Assembly (NCBI RefSeq): GCF_000002985.6
Contig: NC_003279.8
Coordinates: 10,416,001 to 10,480,000, forward strand
DNA length: 64,000 nucleotides
Source: Caenorhabditis elegans
Lineage: Eukaryota > Nematoda > Chromadorea > Rhabditida > Rhabditidae
Reading direction: 5' to 3'
Both the position numbers and the translations under genes were made by a program. The notes below the pieces were generated by a model. The model saw nothing but the letters and a program-made list of their open reading frames with translations, was not told where the DNA came from and did not search any database. Shown in pieces: positions 25,201 through 36,809 of this stretch (position 1 is its first letter; each line of letters starts with the position of its first letter).

Positions 25201-27545
25201 CACGAGCAACGTCTGCTGTAGAACTCTGTGATTCACACATCAATTCTCCAAGGATTTTTCCAAGTCCTCCTGCCAGAGAAAGTCCTTGTCCATTCATTCC
25301 ACACATCACCCAATATCCCTTCGCCTGTGAACTTTCTCCAATTGTCGGGAGTTTGTCTGGAGTATAGGCTTCCATTCCAACAATCAGATCTCCATGATTG
25401 CAATCACCAAGCATTGGGCATCGAGAAATCAGCTTTTCAAGGTTTGGATCTGAAAAATGATTCTAGCTTTAGTGGCACAATAATTGTATGATAAGAGGTG
25501 CGCGGAATTTTATAAAATGAGCCAATGTATCTGTTGTCCAAAATTTTCAATAAAACTTATTGATAGAACACAGAAAAATACTTTCTTTATCGGTAAATAA
25601 ATTTTATTTTAGATGCAACAACTGAAAAAGTTCTAAAATATTGTTTGAAAGTTGGGAATCGCCTGAAAAAATCCGGAAACTTTCAGATATTTTTTGAGCG
25701 CTTTTTCAATTGTATCATCTGAAATAAAAACTATTTTCAGATAAAACAAGTATTTTTGTATGTTCTGACAGTAAATTTTAATTTAAAAAATATTGATACA
25801 ACACGGTACGCTGTTTTGTAGAATTGCCGCCCAGCAGTGAACCGTAACGCCATACCAAATGTATTCCAGTCCGGTTCTGGATGTTGCCAAGGCGTTGCTG
25901 ATCCAGTTTGTCTTGCAAGTGGCCGAATACTTTCTTCGGCAAATCCTGCACAAAGAGTCTTGAAAGAAGTGGTCCGGAGCATCACATTTCCGTCGAGGTC
26001 GTTGAAAACTGAAAATCCAATTAATTTTATCAATTTTCATCTACAAAAGACTTACTCGGTGTCATATCACTAACTGATCCTGTTGGTAATTTTGAAGTGT
26101 GAATATACGAGTAGGTACATGGATATGCAGCTGTTTGAACATGCTGATGAGGAAGTGCCTTGACAAGATGACTACCAGCCCACTGAAAAGCTAATAAAGA
26201 TTCACTTTACAATTTCTCTATAAACCTACAATTCCAGCAGCATCAACAAAATGACTCGTTTCTATAAATCCCATTTTAGTGGAAACTCCGTAAACTTGTT
26301 TCTCGTCGCCGATATGTACCTCCAAAACGGGATTGCTTTCGTATATCAGAGCACCTGAAAATCAGAAATTGAATGAGAATCTATTGAAGAAAAATGAGTT
26401 ACCGTAATCCTTAGCAATCAACGCCAGATGCTGACAAAGTGCCACTGGATCTAAAGCAACATCTTCTGGAGAGAACAAAGCCAGCTGAACATCTTCTGTT
26501 TGAAGGAATGGCCATCGCTCAAGCATTTCACTTTGACAATCAAGAAGTTCGACTTTATCGTTATGGACAACTCCTCTTGAATACATCCGTCGAAGTAGTA
26601 TTTCGTTGGCCATTGATGAGGCAAGATATGTACGGCCGCATTTTATGTAACCTGTGAAAAAATTAATTTTGATTTAAATTTATTAACTATATAACAAATA
26701 CCGTTTCTTTCTATTAAAATATATTCTATTAAACATTCTTGTAACATTTAAAAAATTTTTTAAAATAACAAACTATTTTTATTCATTTTTCAAAGAATTG
26801 TTGTTCACAGCGACTAGAAACGAGGTGCTTGATGTTCAAAAATCTTACGAAATTTGCAAGTTGTGGCGAGATGTGAGTACAAGTCGAGTGAAGCTTGAGC
26901 AATTGCTTGAAGGCTCGTGTCTTGCCAGAAAATCGGCGAAGAAACCAAACCGGCTGAGAGTCCCGTGGCTCCGGAGCATCCAATTCTAAAATGTTCAGTT
27001 ATTTAGAGATAAATTTCAGATAAAACATACGAATCTTTTTCAACGAGTGCCACCTTCTTTCCCCGTTTCGCTAGGTGATAGGCGATTGATGTTCCCGATA
27101 TTCCACCGCCACACACCACGACATCAGCGTTGGCGACTGCTCTGAAATCAAAAAAAAATTCTTCAAAATTTCAACAGAAAAAAAAGCCGAGTTTTGATAG
27201 AATTTGAATTTGTTCTCGCCGTAGCAGCTGAAATACAGTTTTTATTAAATTATTACTCTGATGCATATCGACTTAAAATGTACCTGAATCGACTTATTAA
27301 TGCGACATTCACGACACAAATTTGCAATTAAGAGTGAAAATCGCTGCGACAGGGACTATTTTACGAAACTTCAATTTTAGCAAAACTTGGTTTCTTTTTT
27401 CATAAAAAATGTCGCTCGTTTCGTGCCAGTTTCAGTTATTTTCAGGTTGAAATTTTTTTCAGCGTAAAACAGCTTTGAAGTCGCTTTTTACATACGTTGT
27501 GTAGCTTCTTGCCCATCTCCACCTCGCTAACCGATGTCCAATCAT
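22288..27545 (-). CDS. Mitochondrial FAD/GCV_T protein, pyruvate dehydrogenase phosphatase regulatory subunit type
   Basis: Exons: 27545-27496, 27141-27031, 26985-26849, 26651-26403, 26354-26230, 26182-26056, 26008-25856, 25449-24830, 24384-23941, 23512-23138 and 22464-22288, giving 855 residues with every phase matching. The N-terminus is Arg/Trp-rich and amphipathic (MIGHRLARWRWARSYTT), as for a mitochondrial presequence. An FAD Rossmann motif (VVVCGGGISGTSIAYHLAKR) follows. The middle (KGYWVMCGMNGQGLSLAGG) and the C-terminal GCV_T-like part (YYTLRQLRIEKFYVYWGQD, HFEIDIAGKRF) fit the DMGDH/SARDH/PDPR family. Length and local alignment favour PDPR, the noncatalytic regulator of pyruvate dehydrogenase phosphatase, over the dehydrogenases. 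It lies 305 bp downstream of the helical-repeat gene on the same strand, so co-transcription is possible. Confidence 0.88.
22753..22796. repeat. Short perfect inverted repeat in a PDPR-type intron
   Basis: CAGTGTGACG (22753-22762) and CGTCACACTG (22787-22796) are perfect 10-bp inverted arms around a 24-bp loop, inside the last intron of the PDPR-type gene. Its function is unknown; it could be a palindromic remnant of a repeat. Confidence 0.6.
22891..23105. mobile_element. MITE-like element with long terminal inverted repeats
   Basis: The left end (TTAGCTGCCGAAGAGCAGG, then TTCAGCTAAG) matches the reverse complement of the right end (TTAGCTATCGAAGATCAGG, then TTCAGCCAAG) over roughly 50 bp with scattered mismatches. 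The whole is about 215 bp, has no coding capacity, and lies inside the last intron of the PDPR-type gene. This is the form of a non-autonomous DNA transposon. I could not settle the target duplication. Confidence 0.75.
23640..23760. repeat. Dispersed repeat, first clear copy
   Basis: The segment carries GGTCCCGACACGACAATTTTTGG and, after a gap, GGAGTACTGTAGTTACAAACTT. The same pair, GGTCTCGACACGACAAATTT plus AGTACTGTAGTTTCAAACTTTC, recurs at about 24515-24625 and 48900-49015. Decayed versions occur near 15585-15665, 30248-30305 and 51870-51920. This is a common interspersed repeat of this genome. Confidence 0.65.
24515..24630. repeat. Dispersed GTCTCGACACGACAAATTT repeat
   Basis: A second copy, in an intron of the PDPR-type gene: GGTCTCGACACGACAAATTT, GTGCGCACCTTTAA and AGTACTGTAGTTTCAAACTTTC occur in that order. 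Confidence 0.65.
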
Positions 27546-27849
27546 CACATTTATGTACAAATCCTGAAAAATTGCTCGAATTTCTTGAATATAGTGAGAA
27601 GTACTTTCGAAAGAAAAAAGTATTTAAAACAGGGTGTATAGACCCTTTATTCTAACTTCAATTGAATGTTCTTGTAAAAATTTATATATTTTTTACGTAA
27701 ACGGCAAAAAAGAACGACGCGTTGAAACGATGATGAGATGAAAGAAAAGAGAAAAAAAACTGATTATTGAAACATAATATTAGAGCAAAATGAGAATCTG
27801 TAGATTCAGGATATAACTTAGTTAATGACAATCAATCGATCAATTATTA

Positions 27850-30043
27850 TTAATAAACGATTCGTTGTAACATTGATTCGAATCGCTTGAACAACTTCAT
27901 ATTTCCCATTAGATGAGCCAGATTTAATCCAAGTAAAGCCACGTTTTCGAGCATCACTTCGTCGAGTTTTCCTTCTTTGAGAAGCTTCTGAAATAATAAT
28001 TATTTAATTTTTAAAATTATCTCTTTTCCTTTCAAAACTTACAATAACATATTCATGTGCCTTTAGATAGTTCCGTTTTCGCATATATGCCATGACTACC
28101 AGCATAGTTGCTCGCTGCCGTGCTCGAGCACATTTTGCAGCATTCATCACTCGCAGTGCATATTCGATTGCTCGATTGTAGCGTCCTATTCCGATCATTC
28201 CTTCAGCTTTGTATGTTAGAAGAATCGCCAAATCATCCTGCCACTCACCGGCTCGATCGTACCGTTCTACGGCGAAATTTACAGCTTCTATGGCTTCCCT
28301 GGAATAAAAAACAGTGGGTTAAGAAATACATCATCGCTTTTTTCCCAACATGGGTCCGAAAAACCCAAATTTTATGATTTATGAGTTGATAAGAATGTAT
28401 TAGATTTCTATTGCCGAATTTACAGTATTGCAGTTGCTGGAAATTATTTAATTATCACTCATTTTTGCACATTTTGGTTTTTTTTACATGTTTTCTCGTG
28501 GATAAGACATTTTAAACGACTAAAAACCCCGTCACAAGCGGCCAAAATATGAAAAAATAATTATAAGTTGACGAAAATTTTAGGTTGTCATGAAAAAAAA
28601 ATTAAAATTTTCAAGACGATTCATTTCAAAAATAGGGATTTTAGGGCGTTTTGGGGTCAAAAAAATTCGTTTTTTTTTCTTGAAAATTATTGCTCCCGCT
28701 GTAGCAGTAGCACAAATAAACATTCTTTTTGTATCTAAAAGGCAGCTGAAACTTACGAATATTTTCTTAATTTGAGAAGCATGAATCCGTGAAGAGCCGC
28801 TGCAGCATAATGGACAGGTTCTCGGCTTGATTGTTTTGCCAAAGCGAAGCACATCAGTGTAGCTGTTTCAGCGAATCGAAGAGTCATATCCGGATGTCGA
28901 GGTCGCATTTCGTTGCATCGCCGCCGTACCGATGGCATATAATGATGAGGTTGCTTTTCGAAAAGACGATCGTAGATATCATTGAACTCCCAAGTCTCCT
29001 GAAATTAAAAATTAAAGTTAGTTGTTCAGATGGTGCGGAGATTCAGAGAAGTGTGGCTCTCTTTCTTTCGGAAATTTAGATAGAAATATAGATATTTCCA
29101 ATTTCTGAACATAATGTTACTTTTAATGCTCGGAAAGAAATTCCTGAAAAATAGCTATGGGAGAAATGAATTTTATAAATTTTCCGCCCTACTCTGCTGA
29201 GAATGATCAATTCTCACCTCGTAATACTCATAAATCAAAGCTTCTGAGATCCGAATCCAGACGAGAACATTGGTGTTGAAGTATGGAATACATGGCCGTA
29301 ATCGTTCGAACATCTCTCGATAACGTCCATCGTGATGTGCTTCAAGACCTCGGCTATACAGCAACAGAATGTCGCGTACGGCGAGGTCCGCTGGGCCATG
29401 CTGAGTGTATAATTCCTGGCGGCATTATTAGGGTCCATTCAAATAGGGGAAACGGGACGTTTTTTATTGTTTTAAAAATTTTGGCTGGGGAGAACAAACT
29501 AGCATTAAAAAGTATTTATATTCTTACCTCGGTAACCATCTTCCGCATTGCAGATTGCTGCTCTTCTGAAAGACAAATTGCGCGACGTTTGAAACTTCTT
29601 TTCATATGGGATATCCATTGGGATGCCATTTTTGACGAAACCGTTGTGGCCGTACTTGAAAGACCAGTTGACATACCACTAACTTCACACCCTTGATTCA
29701 TTCGAATATTTTCCATTATTTCGCTGAGATCTGGATCTTCCGACACACGATCTTCTATTAGCTTGAAGCACTCGGCAGCTCTTTGGAACTGAAAATCATG
29801 AAAATTTGGAAATTTTGTGGGTTAAAATGTTAAATGTGGAGAAAAACTATTTAAATGTGTATTTTCCGCTGAATTAACAGCAGAAATTCCCGGGTAGATC
29901 AAATAATGTGCAAAACGTACACTGCCTTCCGCTCCGTTTTCCGCTTCGATTTCTCCAACTATTAAATCAAAATCAGACATATTTTCAGGCATTATCGGAG
30001 ATGACATTCTCCTTTCCCTTCGTTCTTCTTTTGGTTCCGTCAT
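27850..30043 (-). CDS. Helical-repeat (TPR-like) protein of unknown function
   Basis: Exons: 30043-29921, 29788-29528, 29415-29218, 28998-28757, 28298-28043 and 27987-27850, encoding 405 residues. The N-terminus is charged (MTEPKEERRERRMSSP). After that the protein is helical throughout, with TPR-style repeats: FQRAAECFKLIEDRV, YSRGLEAHHDGRYREMFERL, KAEGMIGIGRYNRAIEYALR and RKRNYLKAHEYVI. These suggest a scaffold or adaptor. I do not recognise the orthologue. The frame stays open about 90 bp upstream of the chosen ATG to a TTTCAG acceptor at 30133-30135, so either trans-splicing or an extra 5' exon is possible. It probably shares a promoter region with sec-8 and may be the first gene of a pair with the PDPR-type gene. 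Confidence 0.72.
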
Positions 30044-30676
30044 GGCAGAGCTTCCTTTTATACTTTTTCTCAGAAGCTCTGCAAGCTCATGCAGTCGTTT
30101 TTCCAGGATTAACGGGAGAGATGGAGCGAATAGCTGAAATTATAAATATTTCTGACAAAAATGAATGTTTAAATACGTATTTATCAAATAAACGAAGAGA
30201 AAGTTGAAGTAAAATGAGAAAAAGGAAAATGAATTTTAACACAAGCGGAGTACTGTATTTTTTAAAGGCGCATTGTTGATGGAACACAGCGGCTCTCGTC
30301 ACGATATATATTGTGTTCTCCTCGTGGACAAAATTTAATTAATTGTTGCATTATCGGATTTTCTATTTGTTGACGGTTTTTCATTATTATTTATTTATTT
30401 TTTGCAAATTAATTTACTTTAAAATCTCATAATTTATTTAAAGAAAAATAAAAAAAATGTGTTTTTTCCAATTTCTAATAGAAAAGCAAGTGTATCCATG
30501 CGTATTACACTGCCCAGCGTGCTCCCGGCTATTCGCGTTCGATATATTCGCGACCGGCGGCCGACGTCAAATGAAAACCTAGGCCGTTGTGTGATCAATT
30601 GTTTACTTGTTTTCTCGTACATTTTATTGGGCGAAATCACATATTAATAAACTTTATTTCAGATTGAGAGCTTCCT
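30044..30676. promoter_or_regulatory. Divergent interval between the helical-repeat gene and sec-8
   Basis: The 630-bp interval separates two divergent starts. A short in-frame upstream segment of the helical-repeat gene ends at about 30132. A GC-rich patch lies at about 30515-30575, just upstream of sec-8. A decayed copy of the dispersed GTACTGTA...GGCGC repeat lies near 30248-30305. No other gene is visible. Confidence 0.5.
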
Positions 30677-33600
30677 ATGAACGAAAACGGGGCTACTCCG
30701 GTGGCGGCCGCTAGAAGGCATCGACCATTGCCTGCAGAGAGAGCAACATCGAACGTGAGCTATCGAAAAACGGATTATTAGTTTAAAATTGATATTTCAG
30801 TCAAACGAAACGGGTCTTTTAATAAATGTAATCCGATCACTAACATCGTCAGTTTCGGAAGATCAACGAGAAGTAGAGAAATCGAGATTAGAAAAAGGAT
30901 ATAAAGAATCTGGAGCACTAATCGATCGTTTAGTTAAAAGTAAAACCTTTTTTATTCTTTCAGCAATACATAAAATTGTTCAGATCATCAACAAGACGTC
31001 GAAAAATGTTTAGTTTCATTTCGAGATGTTTCTTCAAAAATATCAAGTAAGAGATTAAATTTTAAAAAAGTACTTTTGAATTCAATTTTCAGATTGTCGA
31101 GAACGTATTCACAATGTTCGGAATGCCCTACACACAGTCAAAAGCTTATTGGAATTACGGAGGGATGACCTGAAAAAGCTGTGGCACGAGAATGCACAGC
31201 AAAAATCAGTTTGCGAGATTATGGCAAAATTGTAAACAAAAATTAATATTTAATACACTGAAATTTCTATATTTTTCAGAGAAGAACTTCGAGAAGCTCC
31301 ATCAAAAATCGAGAATCTAATCTCAAAAGAACAATACCAACAGGCAGCTGATACTGTTACAGAGTCTAGTGAGTTTTTGAATGAAAATGATGGAGAAAAG
31401 AAATCGAGAGAGAGAGAGATAGAGAACTATAAAATCGCTGCGGCCCTATTAGCGATGGGAATATTCGCGATTTTATGTATTTTACATTTTTCAGGAGAGC
31501 TGATAAATGGACGATTATCACGAGTGGAAGGGCTTTCTCATTTATCCGCAGAAATTGAACGATTTACTAAAATTCTCATCGATAAGATCAATGATACACT
31601 TGTAAACATGTTAGTTGTGGAGCCTTTTGAGAAACACGTGAGTTTATAATTATTTAAAAAGTGGAGTAACGAAATTTGGTCTCAAAATGGCCTAATATCT
31701 CAATTTTCCCATCTTTTCAATATCACATCGGTGTTTTTTTTTTCGTTTTTTCAGTCGTTGGGTACACAAAACTTGAAATATACCATATTTAATGAATAAA
31801 CGATCAAAATTTGTAATAAAGCGGGATAATTGCAATAAGAATTAAGTCCCTGCCACTGTGACAATTAAAAGATACGAAAATTTGAGATATTAGCTGAAAA
31901 TAGTTGTTTTTTAAAGAAAAAACTAATCATTCCGAGATACAGAAAAACTAATACATTAATTTTTTAAACCAATTTTTAATTTCTTAATAAAAAAAACACT
32001 CGAAAGAAATGAGAAGAATTTAAAAATAATGTTCCAATATTTAAAAATTTTGCTTTCGAAAAAAACAAACTTATTTCCATAAAGCGCTGCTCCTCCTTTA
32101 AAAATTGATAAGATTGAAATTAATTTTTTTTCAAAATTTCCGAATTTTCAGCTTCTGCACATAGTTCGAACAATACCTGAACATCGAATAAATCAAAATG
32201 CATACTGTCACTCGCTTTCAACGAAATCTCGAAGTGGCTCCGGCTCCGTATCTTCTTTCAGTGACGTGTCAGCCAAATCTCGAATAGTTTCGTCTGTTGA
32301 AGCATTATCTACGTTGTTCCGAACTGTTGAAGAAAGACATTGGGATGTTGATAGGCTAATGATGCTTGGAAAAAATATGATTGATAAAATGGTAAGGGTT
32401 TTTAAATTATTTTTAACTAATGGAAATATTAATATTTAAAATTCAGATCGTGAACACAGTACAAGTGATGAAGATCGGAGCGAATATTGATGAAAGTAAT
32501 GAAGGAGATACTACACATTTGAAGCAACTTATGCAATTGGTGATTTAGTTTTTTTTAATCGGAAAATTCAAAAACTGGACGAATTGGTTATTTTTCTTGA
32601 AACGAATATAGCTCGAGAGCTGAGATTGTCTGGAAAAATCTGATATTCAATTTTTGCTGTGGACATTGGAATCTCGGAAAAAAAAATCATTAAAATGGAA
32701 CAAAAAAAAACAAAAAAAAACAAATGGAACAAAACAATATTTAAAATGGACAACATTTTGAGCCATTTTTCGAAAAACGAAAAATTTCGATTTTTGAGTG
32801 TTGTGAAAAATTAAACAACCGACACTCCTGATTCAGGCATCAAATTTCTAGATTTTCATATATCCAAAAGAACAATTGATATCAGTTTCTCAATGCTGAG
32901 CTCTTGCTCCCTAATGAGTTATTAATTTATAGAATATTCTTAACAATAACCTAATTTCAGTTATCGGCTCAATTCGACTCTGCCAGTCAGCAACATGCGG
33001 AATTTGGAGTTCTCGTTGAAAAACAACTCGGAAGAAAAGATGTTGTCACCTCGTTTTGGAGATCCGCTCAGTCTGCAATTGAGGTTTATTCAGAAGAGAA
33101 ATTCAACTAAATGAACCTCTAGTTTTCAGGTTGTTGTATCAGAACATCTTGACATTAACCCTCTACTTGAAAAACAAAATGTACTGGGAACTGCAAGCAG
33201 AAAACAATTATTCCGCTTTGAAAATACTGCCTGTGCGACTCCAAATGCCAACTCTTCCAGTCATCGGGTATTTATATTACTGTATGAATATAAGCATTTT
33301 AATGTTTCTTTTTCCAGACAAAAGCTGTAATTTGCAAGCCATCTGCTTACAATATTAAAGTAATCTTCCCAATTCTGAGTCGACTTATGGAAACAACTGA
33401 AAAGAATATAAATGATTCACCGTGTGAATTACGAAGATTTATGCATTCATTTGTGATGGAAGTATTTGTTGAACGAGTTAAAGGAGAACTTGCTTCTCGT
33501 ATTGAAGGAGCATTGAGAGGAGGAGAAGCTGTCAGAGTTTCTACTAATAAAGTACGAGAAGAAATTGAATATCTGATAATCAAGGCATATTTTAATTTCA

Positions 33601-35929
33601 GAAGATTCTTCCTTCTTGTGAAAAAGTACTCAATTTGTGTAAAGAAGTTCAAGATTTAATTGTTTCTATCGATCTCTATGCTGATCGATTTGCAGCACTT
33701 TGGCTTCTCGTTTTAACGGATTATTTCAAGAATATGACTGATGTTTACGATAGAGTACGGTTTTATATTGCGCTAAAAATTTTGAAAAAAGTGATTTTTA
33801 AATTGTAACAAATAGGTATTTTGAATTTTAGGTAAAATTTCAAAACTGGCTAGAAATTTATAAGAATTCAATTTTTCTATGAAATTTCTATTAAAAAAAT
33901 CAATAATAAAAATGAGTTTTCTAAAAGAAATTTCAAAAGTTTTTCTAAATTTTGTAAAAATTTCGATAAAAAATCAATAAAAGATATGTATATTTTTTTG
34001 ATACAACGAAATTACTTTTCCAGATGACTCCAAAGAATCCAGATCCTTCTCTTCCAAATTCAGAAGCTCTTCCAACTCGACGACAGAAAATATCAGCAGC
34101 ATGGACTGCAGATGATGATATATCGCGTCTCTTGATGAGTCTTCCGAACTGGCATGCTGCTTCAATTTCTCCAATGACACCAGCAGTTGAAAGTGAATTG
34201 GACGTCGGTGAACGGAATAAAAGAGAATCAGAAATACTTATTGGAAATCTTGGAACTCAAGCACAGAATAGTCTAAGTGAAAGTGATTTGATTACGGATA
34301 TGAATGATATCAAAATGTTTGCAAGTCTTCATGAATCACTACGATGGTTTAGTGATGAGGTTCGTTACCTGACTTTTTCGTAGTTTTTCAGAAATTAAAA
34401 AACCTTTATTGTTAAAGGATTTTGCTTCATAGAAAATCGGCCGAAAAAATTTTTTATTTTTTTAACATGAATTTTTAAAATTATTTTTTTTTCTTAATTT
34501 TGTGAGAAAAAATCTAAGTATTGAAAATCGAGAAACGAAAATGGACGAATTTTCCGACGAACCAAAAAATCTCAAAAAAAAATGTTTCGAAAATTTTTTA
34601 TAACCAATTTTTACAAAAATGTAGACAAAATTATGATTATACTTTCCATAATGAAATCTTTTTGGCAAACTATAGTTTTTGAGTTATGATGACTGGTAAA
34701 TGTAAAAAATCATCAAAAAACACCAAAAAATAGAAAACTAAATAATTTCAGATTCGAGAGCTTGTTCATTCACTTCCAGCCAATGTCAAGATGATGTTAG
34801 ACACGTGTATGGTACAAGTAAGACTAAAAGATGGACAAATGATTGATAATGTAAGATCATCAATCAATCATCACACTTGAAGCAACTTTTTAATTGTTCA
34901 GAACTCTGTTCCCTCAGCCATTGAAGATTGTGTTCGCCGCCTCGAATCAATTGCTGATTCTTGTCTTCTCCTGCTTCACATCGAAATTCGTGTTCATTGT
35001 TTCTTCCATTTGGCTCCACTTGCAAAGTATCGCAATACATCATCTCATAATGAAGTTGATCCAGAAGTAGTAGCACTTGGAAAGGATCTTCATCAATTCC
35101 ATGACAATTTGAAAGATGTTTTATCGCCTGCGAAGCTTTCTTATGTATTCGATGGACTTGGACATCTTTGTGCATCATTATTTATTCATTACAGGTTGGA
35201 ATTTAATTTTTGTTTTCTCTTTTCCATTCCGATCAAGGGTGGCATTTTTCGATTATTCGATTTTCTAAAATCGAAAAATCGAAAGAAAAAAACGATAAAA
35301 GAAAATTTTTCGATTTTTGAAAAAATAAAAAAAAACCAGAAAATTAATATTTTTATCTAATGTTCTTTATATATCGATAAGAAAAACATAAAATTTTCTT
35401 CTAAAAAAAGAATGATGGCCAAAATATTTAGCTAATTTTCGAAAAATCGAAAAATTGATAAAATAAATTTTTAAAAATTTCGATTTTCGTTTTTCGATTT
35501 TCCAAAAAAATCCAAAAACGAACACTCTTGATTCCGATCAATCGAATATTTTCAGTCAATTCATGCCACGACTCACTGAAGCTGCAAAGAAAAGAGTTTG
35601 CCGTAATGTGTGGGGAGTCCAGCAGCGCCTGTCAAGGATCACAAATCGTCGAGAATCTGATCTCGATAGAGCCCGTGCATTTTTCGATTTATTATTGGAC
35701 AATACTCCTGATGGAATTTTGGCAATTGTTCCAGAAAAGAGGTTTTTTATTTGAAAAGTTCATACGGAATCTGAAACTGAAATATTATTGTAGATCCCAA
35801 TTCACGGCAACCGAACTCAACTACCTACTCGCTTTATCAGTTCGCAGTGATAAGACGCTTGCAAGTCAGCCAGGAGCACTCGAAAAGCGACAAATGGTTC
35901 TAAATTCTATCCTCAATCAGAAGAAATAG
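30677..35929 (+). CDS. sec-8: Exocyst complex subunit Sec8/EXOC4
   Basis: Seventeen exons: 30677-30754, 30801-30939, 30984-31046, 31093-31231, 31280-31368, 31495-31637, 32152-32391, 32447-32539, 32961-33083, 33130-33267, 33318-33551, 33602-33754, 34024-34359, 34752-34850, 34902-35194, 35556-35741 and 35794-35929. They give 893 residues with all phases matching. The N-terminus contains the Sec8 coiled-coil region (NETGLLINVIRSLTSS, LRRDDLKKLWHENAQQ, SLLELRRDD). The remainder is all-helical with a conserved end (FTATELNYLLALSVRSDKTL). EXOC4 is part of the octameric complex that tethers secretory vesicles to the plasma membrane. An SR/S-rich stretch (residues ~235-255) could be regulatory. The TMEM256-type gene follows 252 bp downstream on the same strand. 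Confidence 0.96.
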
Positions 35930-36181
35930 CCATGATCTTTTTTTATTAATTAAATTTATTTTAAATATTTATGATTTTAAGTGCTTTCTTTCTATTCAAC
36001 TTTCTGTGATACTTATGTCTAAAATGTTGCGCAAACGCCTCCGCTACGTGTAATATACATTTTTTTATTTATATTTTTCAATTTTTTAAACTGTAATAAT
36101 TTGTTTAATGCAAAAACTGATATCTGTTGGGGAATGAGTAATTATATGATTGATTTTTAATTAAGAAAGTATTTTAGGCTG

Positions 36182-36809
36182 ATGTCTCATATCATCTCTG
36201 ACGTTGTTAACACCGTCTCCGATTTTTTCCCCGTGAAGCGGTAGGGCTTTGTATTTTATGTTTAGCTCTAGGAAAAAAAGTGATTTAGTTGAACGCATTT
36301 TTGCAAAATTCGATTTTTTGAAATCTCAGCCTAGTTTTTTTTTCAGATTTGCCGCACTCTTTCCAGCTGTTGCCACGTCACCGACAATCGAATCAGTAAT
36401 CTCCCCACCAAGTGTCGATATGTCTCCAATTATTCGTCTGGCTGGCCTCTCGGGAGCTGTTGCCATTTCTCTTGGAGCCTACGGATCTCATGGCTAGTAT
36501 CTCAAAGCCTTTTATTTATTTCAATCGTTCATTTTCTTTTCAGTTCTCCGTGACAATCCATCAATCGATGAACGTCGGCGAACCGCTTTCGACACGGCTT
36601 CTCGTTATCACTTGATCCACTCCCTGGCTCTTCTTGCGTCTCCAGCTGCTCGATTCCCACTTGTAACTGCTGGCCTTTTCACTGCTGGAATCACTCTATT
36701 CTGTGGTCCTTGCTATCATTATAGCATTTCTGGAGTCGAGACAACCAGGAAATACACTCCAATTGGTGGAGTTACCCTCATTATCGCTTGGCTCTCATTC
36801 ATTCTATAA
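36182..36809 (+). CDS. TMEM256/DUF423-type small membrane protein
   Basis: Exons 36182-36240, 36347-36492 and 36544-36809 encode about 156 residues. The core matches the TMEM256 family: AISLGAYGSH, then ASRYHLIHSLALLASP, LFTAGITLFCGPCYHYSISG and PIGGVTLIIAWLSFIL, forming about four hydrophobic helices. The N-terminal ~50 residues are an extension. The second intron has no usable GT donor: only a GC donor at 36493-36494 (CATG|GCTAGT) keeps the frame, while GT at 36497 leads straight to a stop. A TATTTTAG acceptor just before the first ATG and the 252-bp spacing from the sec-8 stop suggest SL2 trans-splicing in an operon. The function of the family is poorly known. Confidence 0.82.

Noticed and set aside
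25600-25735. A possible extra exon of the PDPR-type gene reading DDTIEKALKKYLK.
   Set aside because: It enters in phase but has no donor that returns to the next exon in frame. Direct splicing 25856 to 25449 gives an ungapped family-like alignment.
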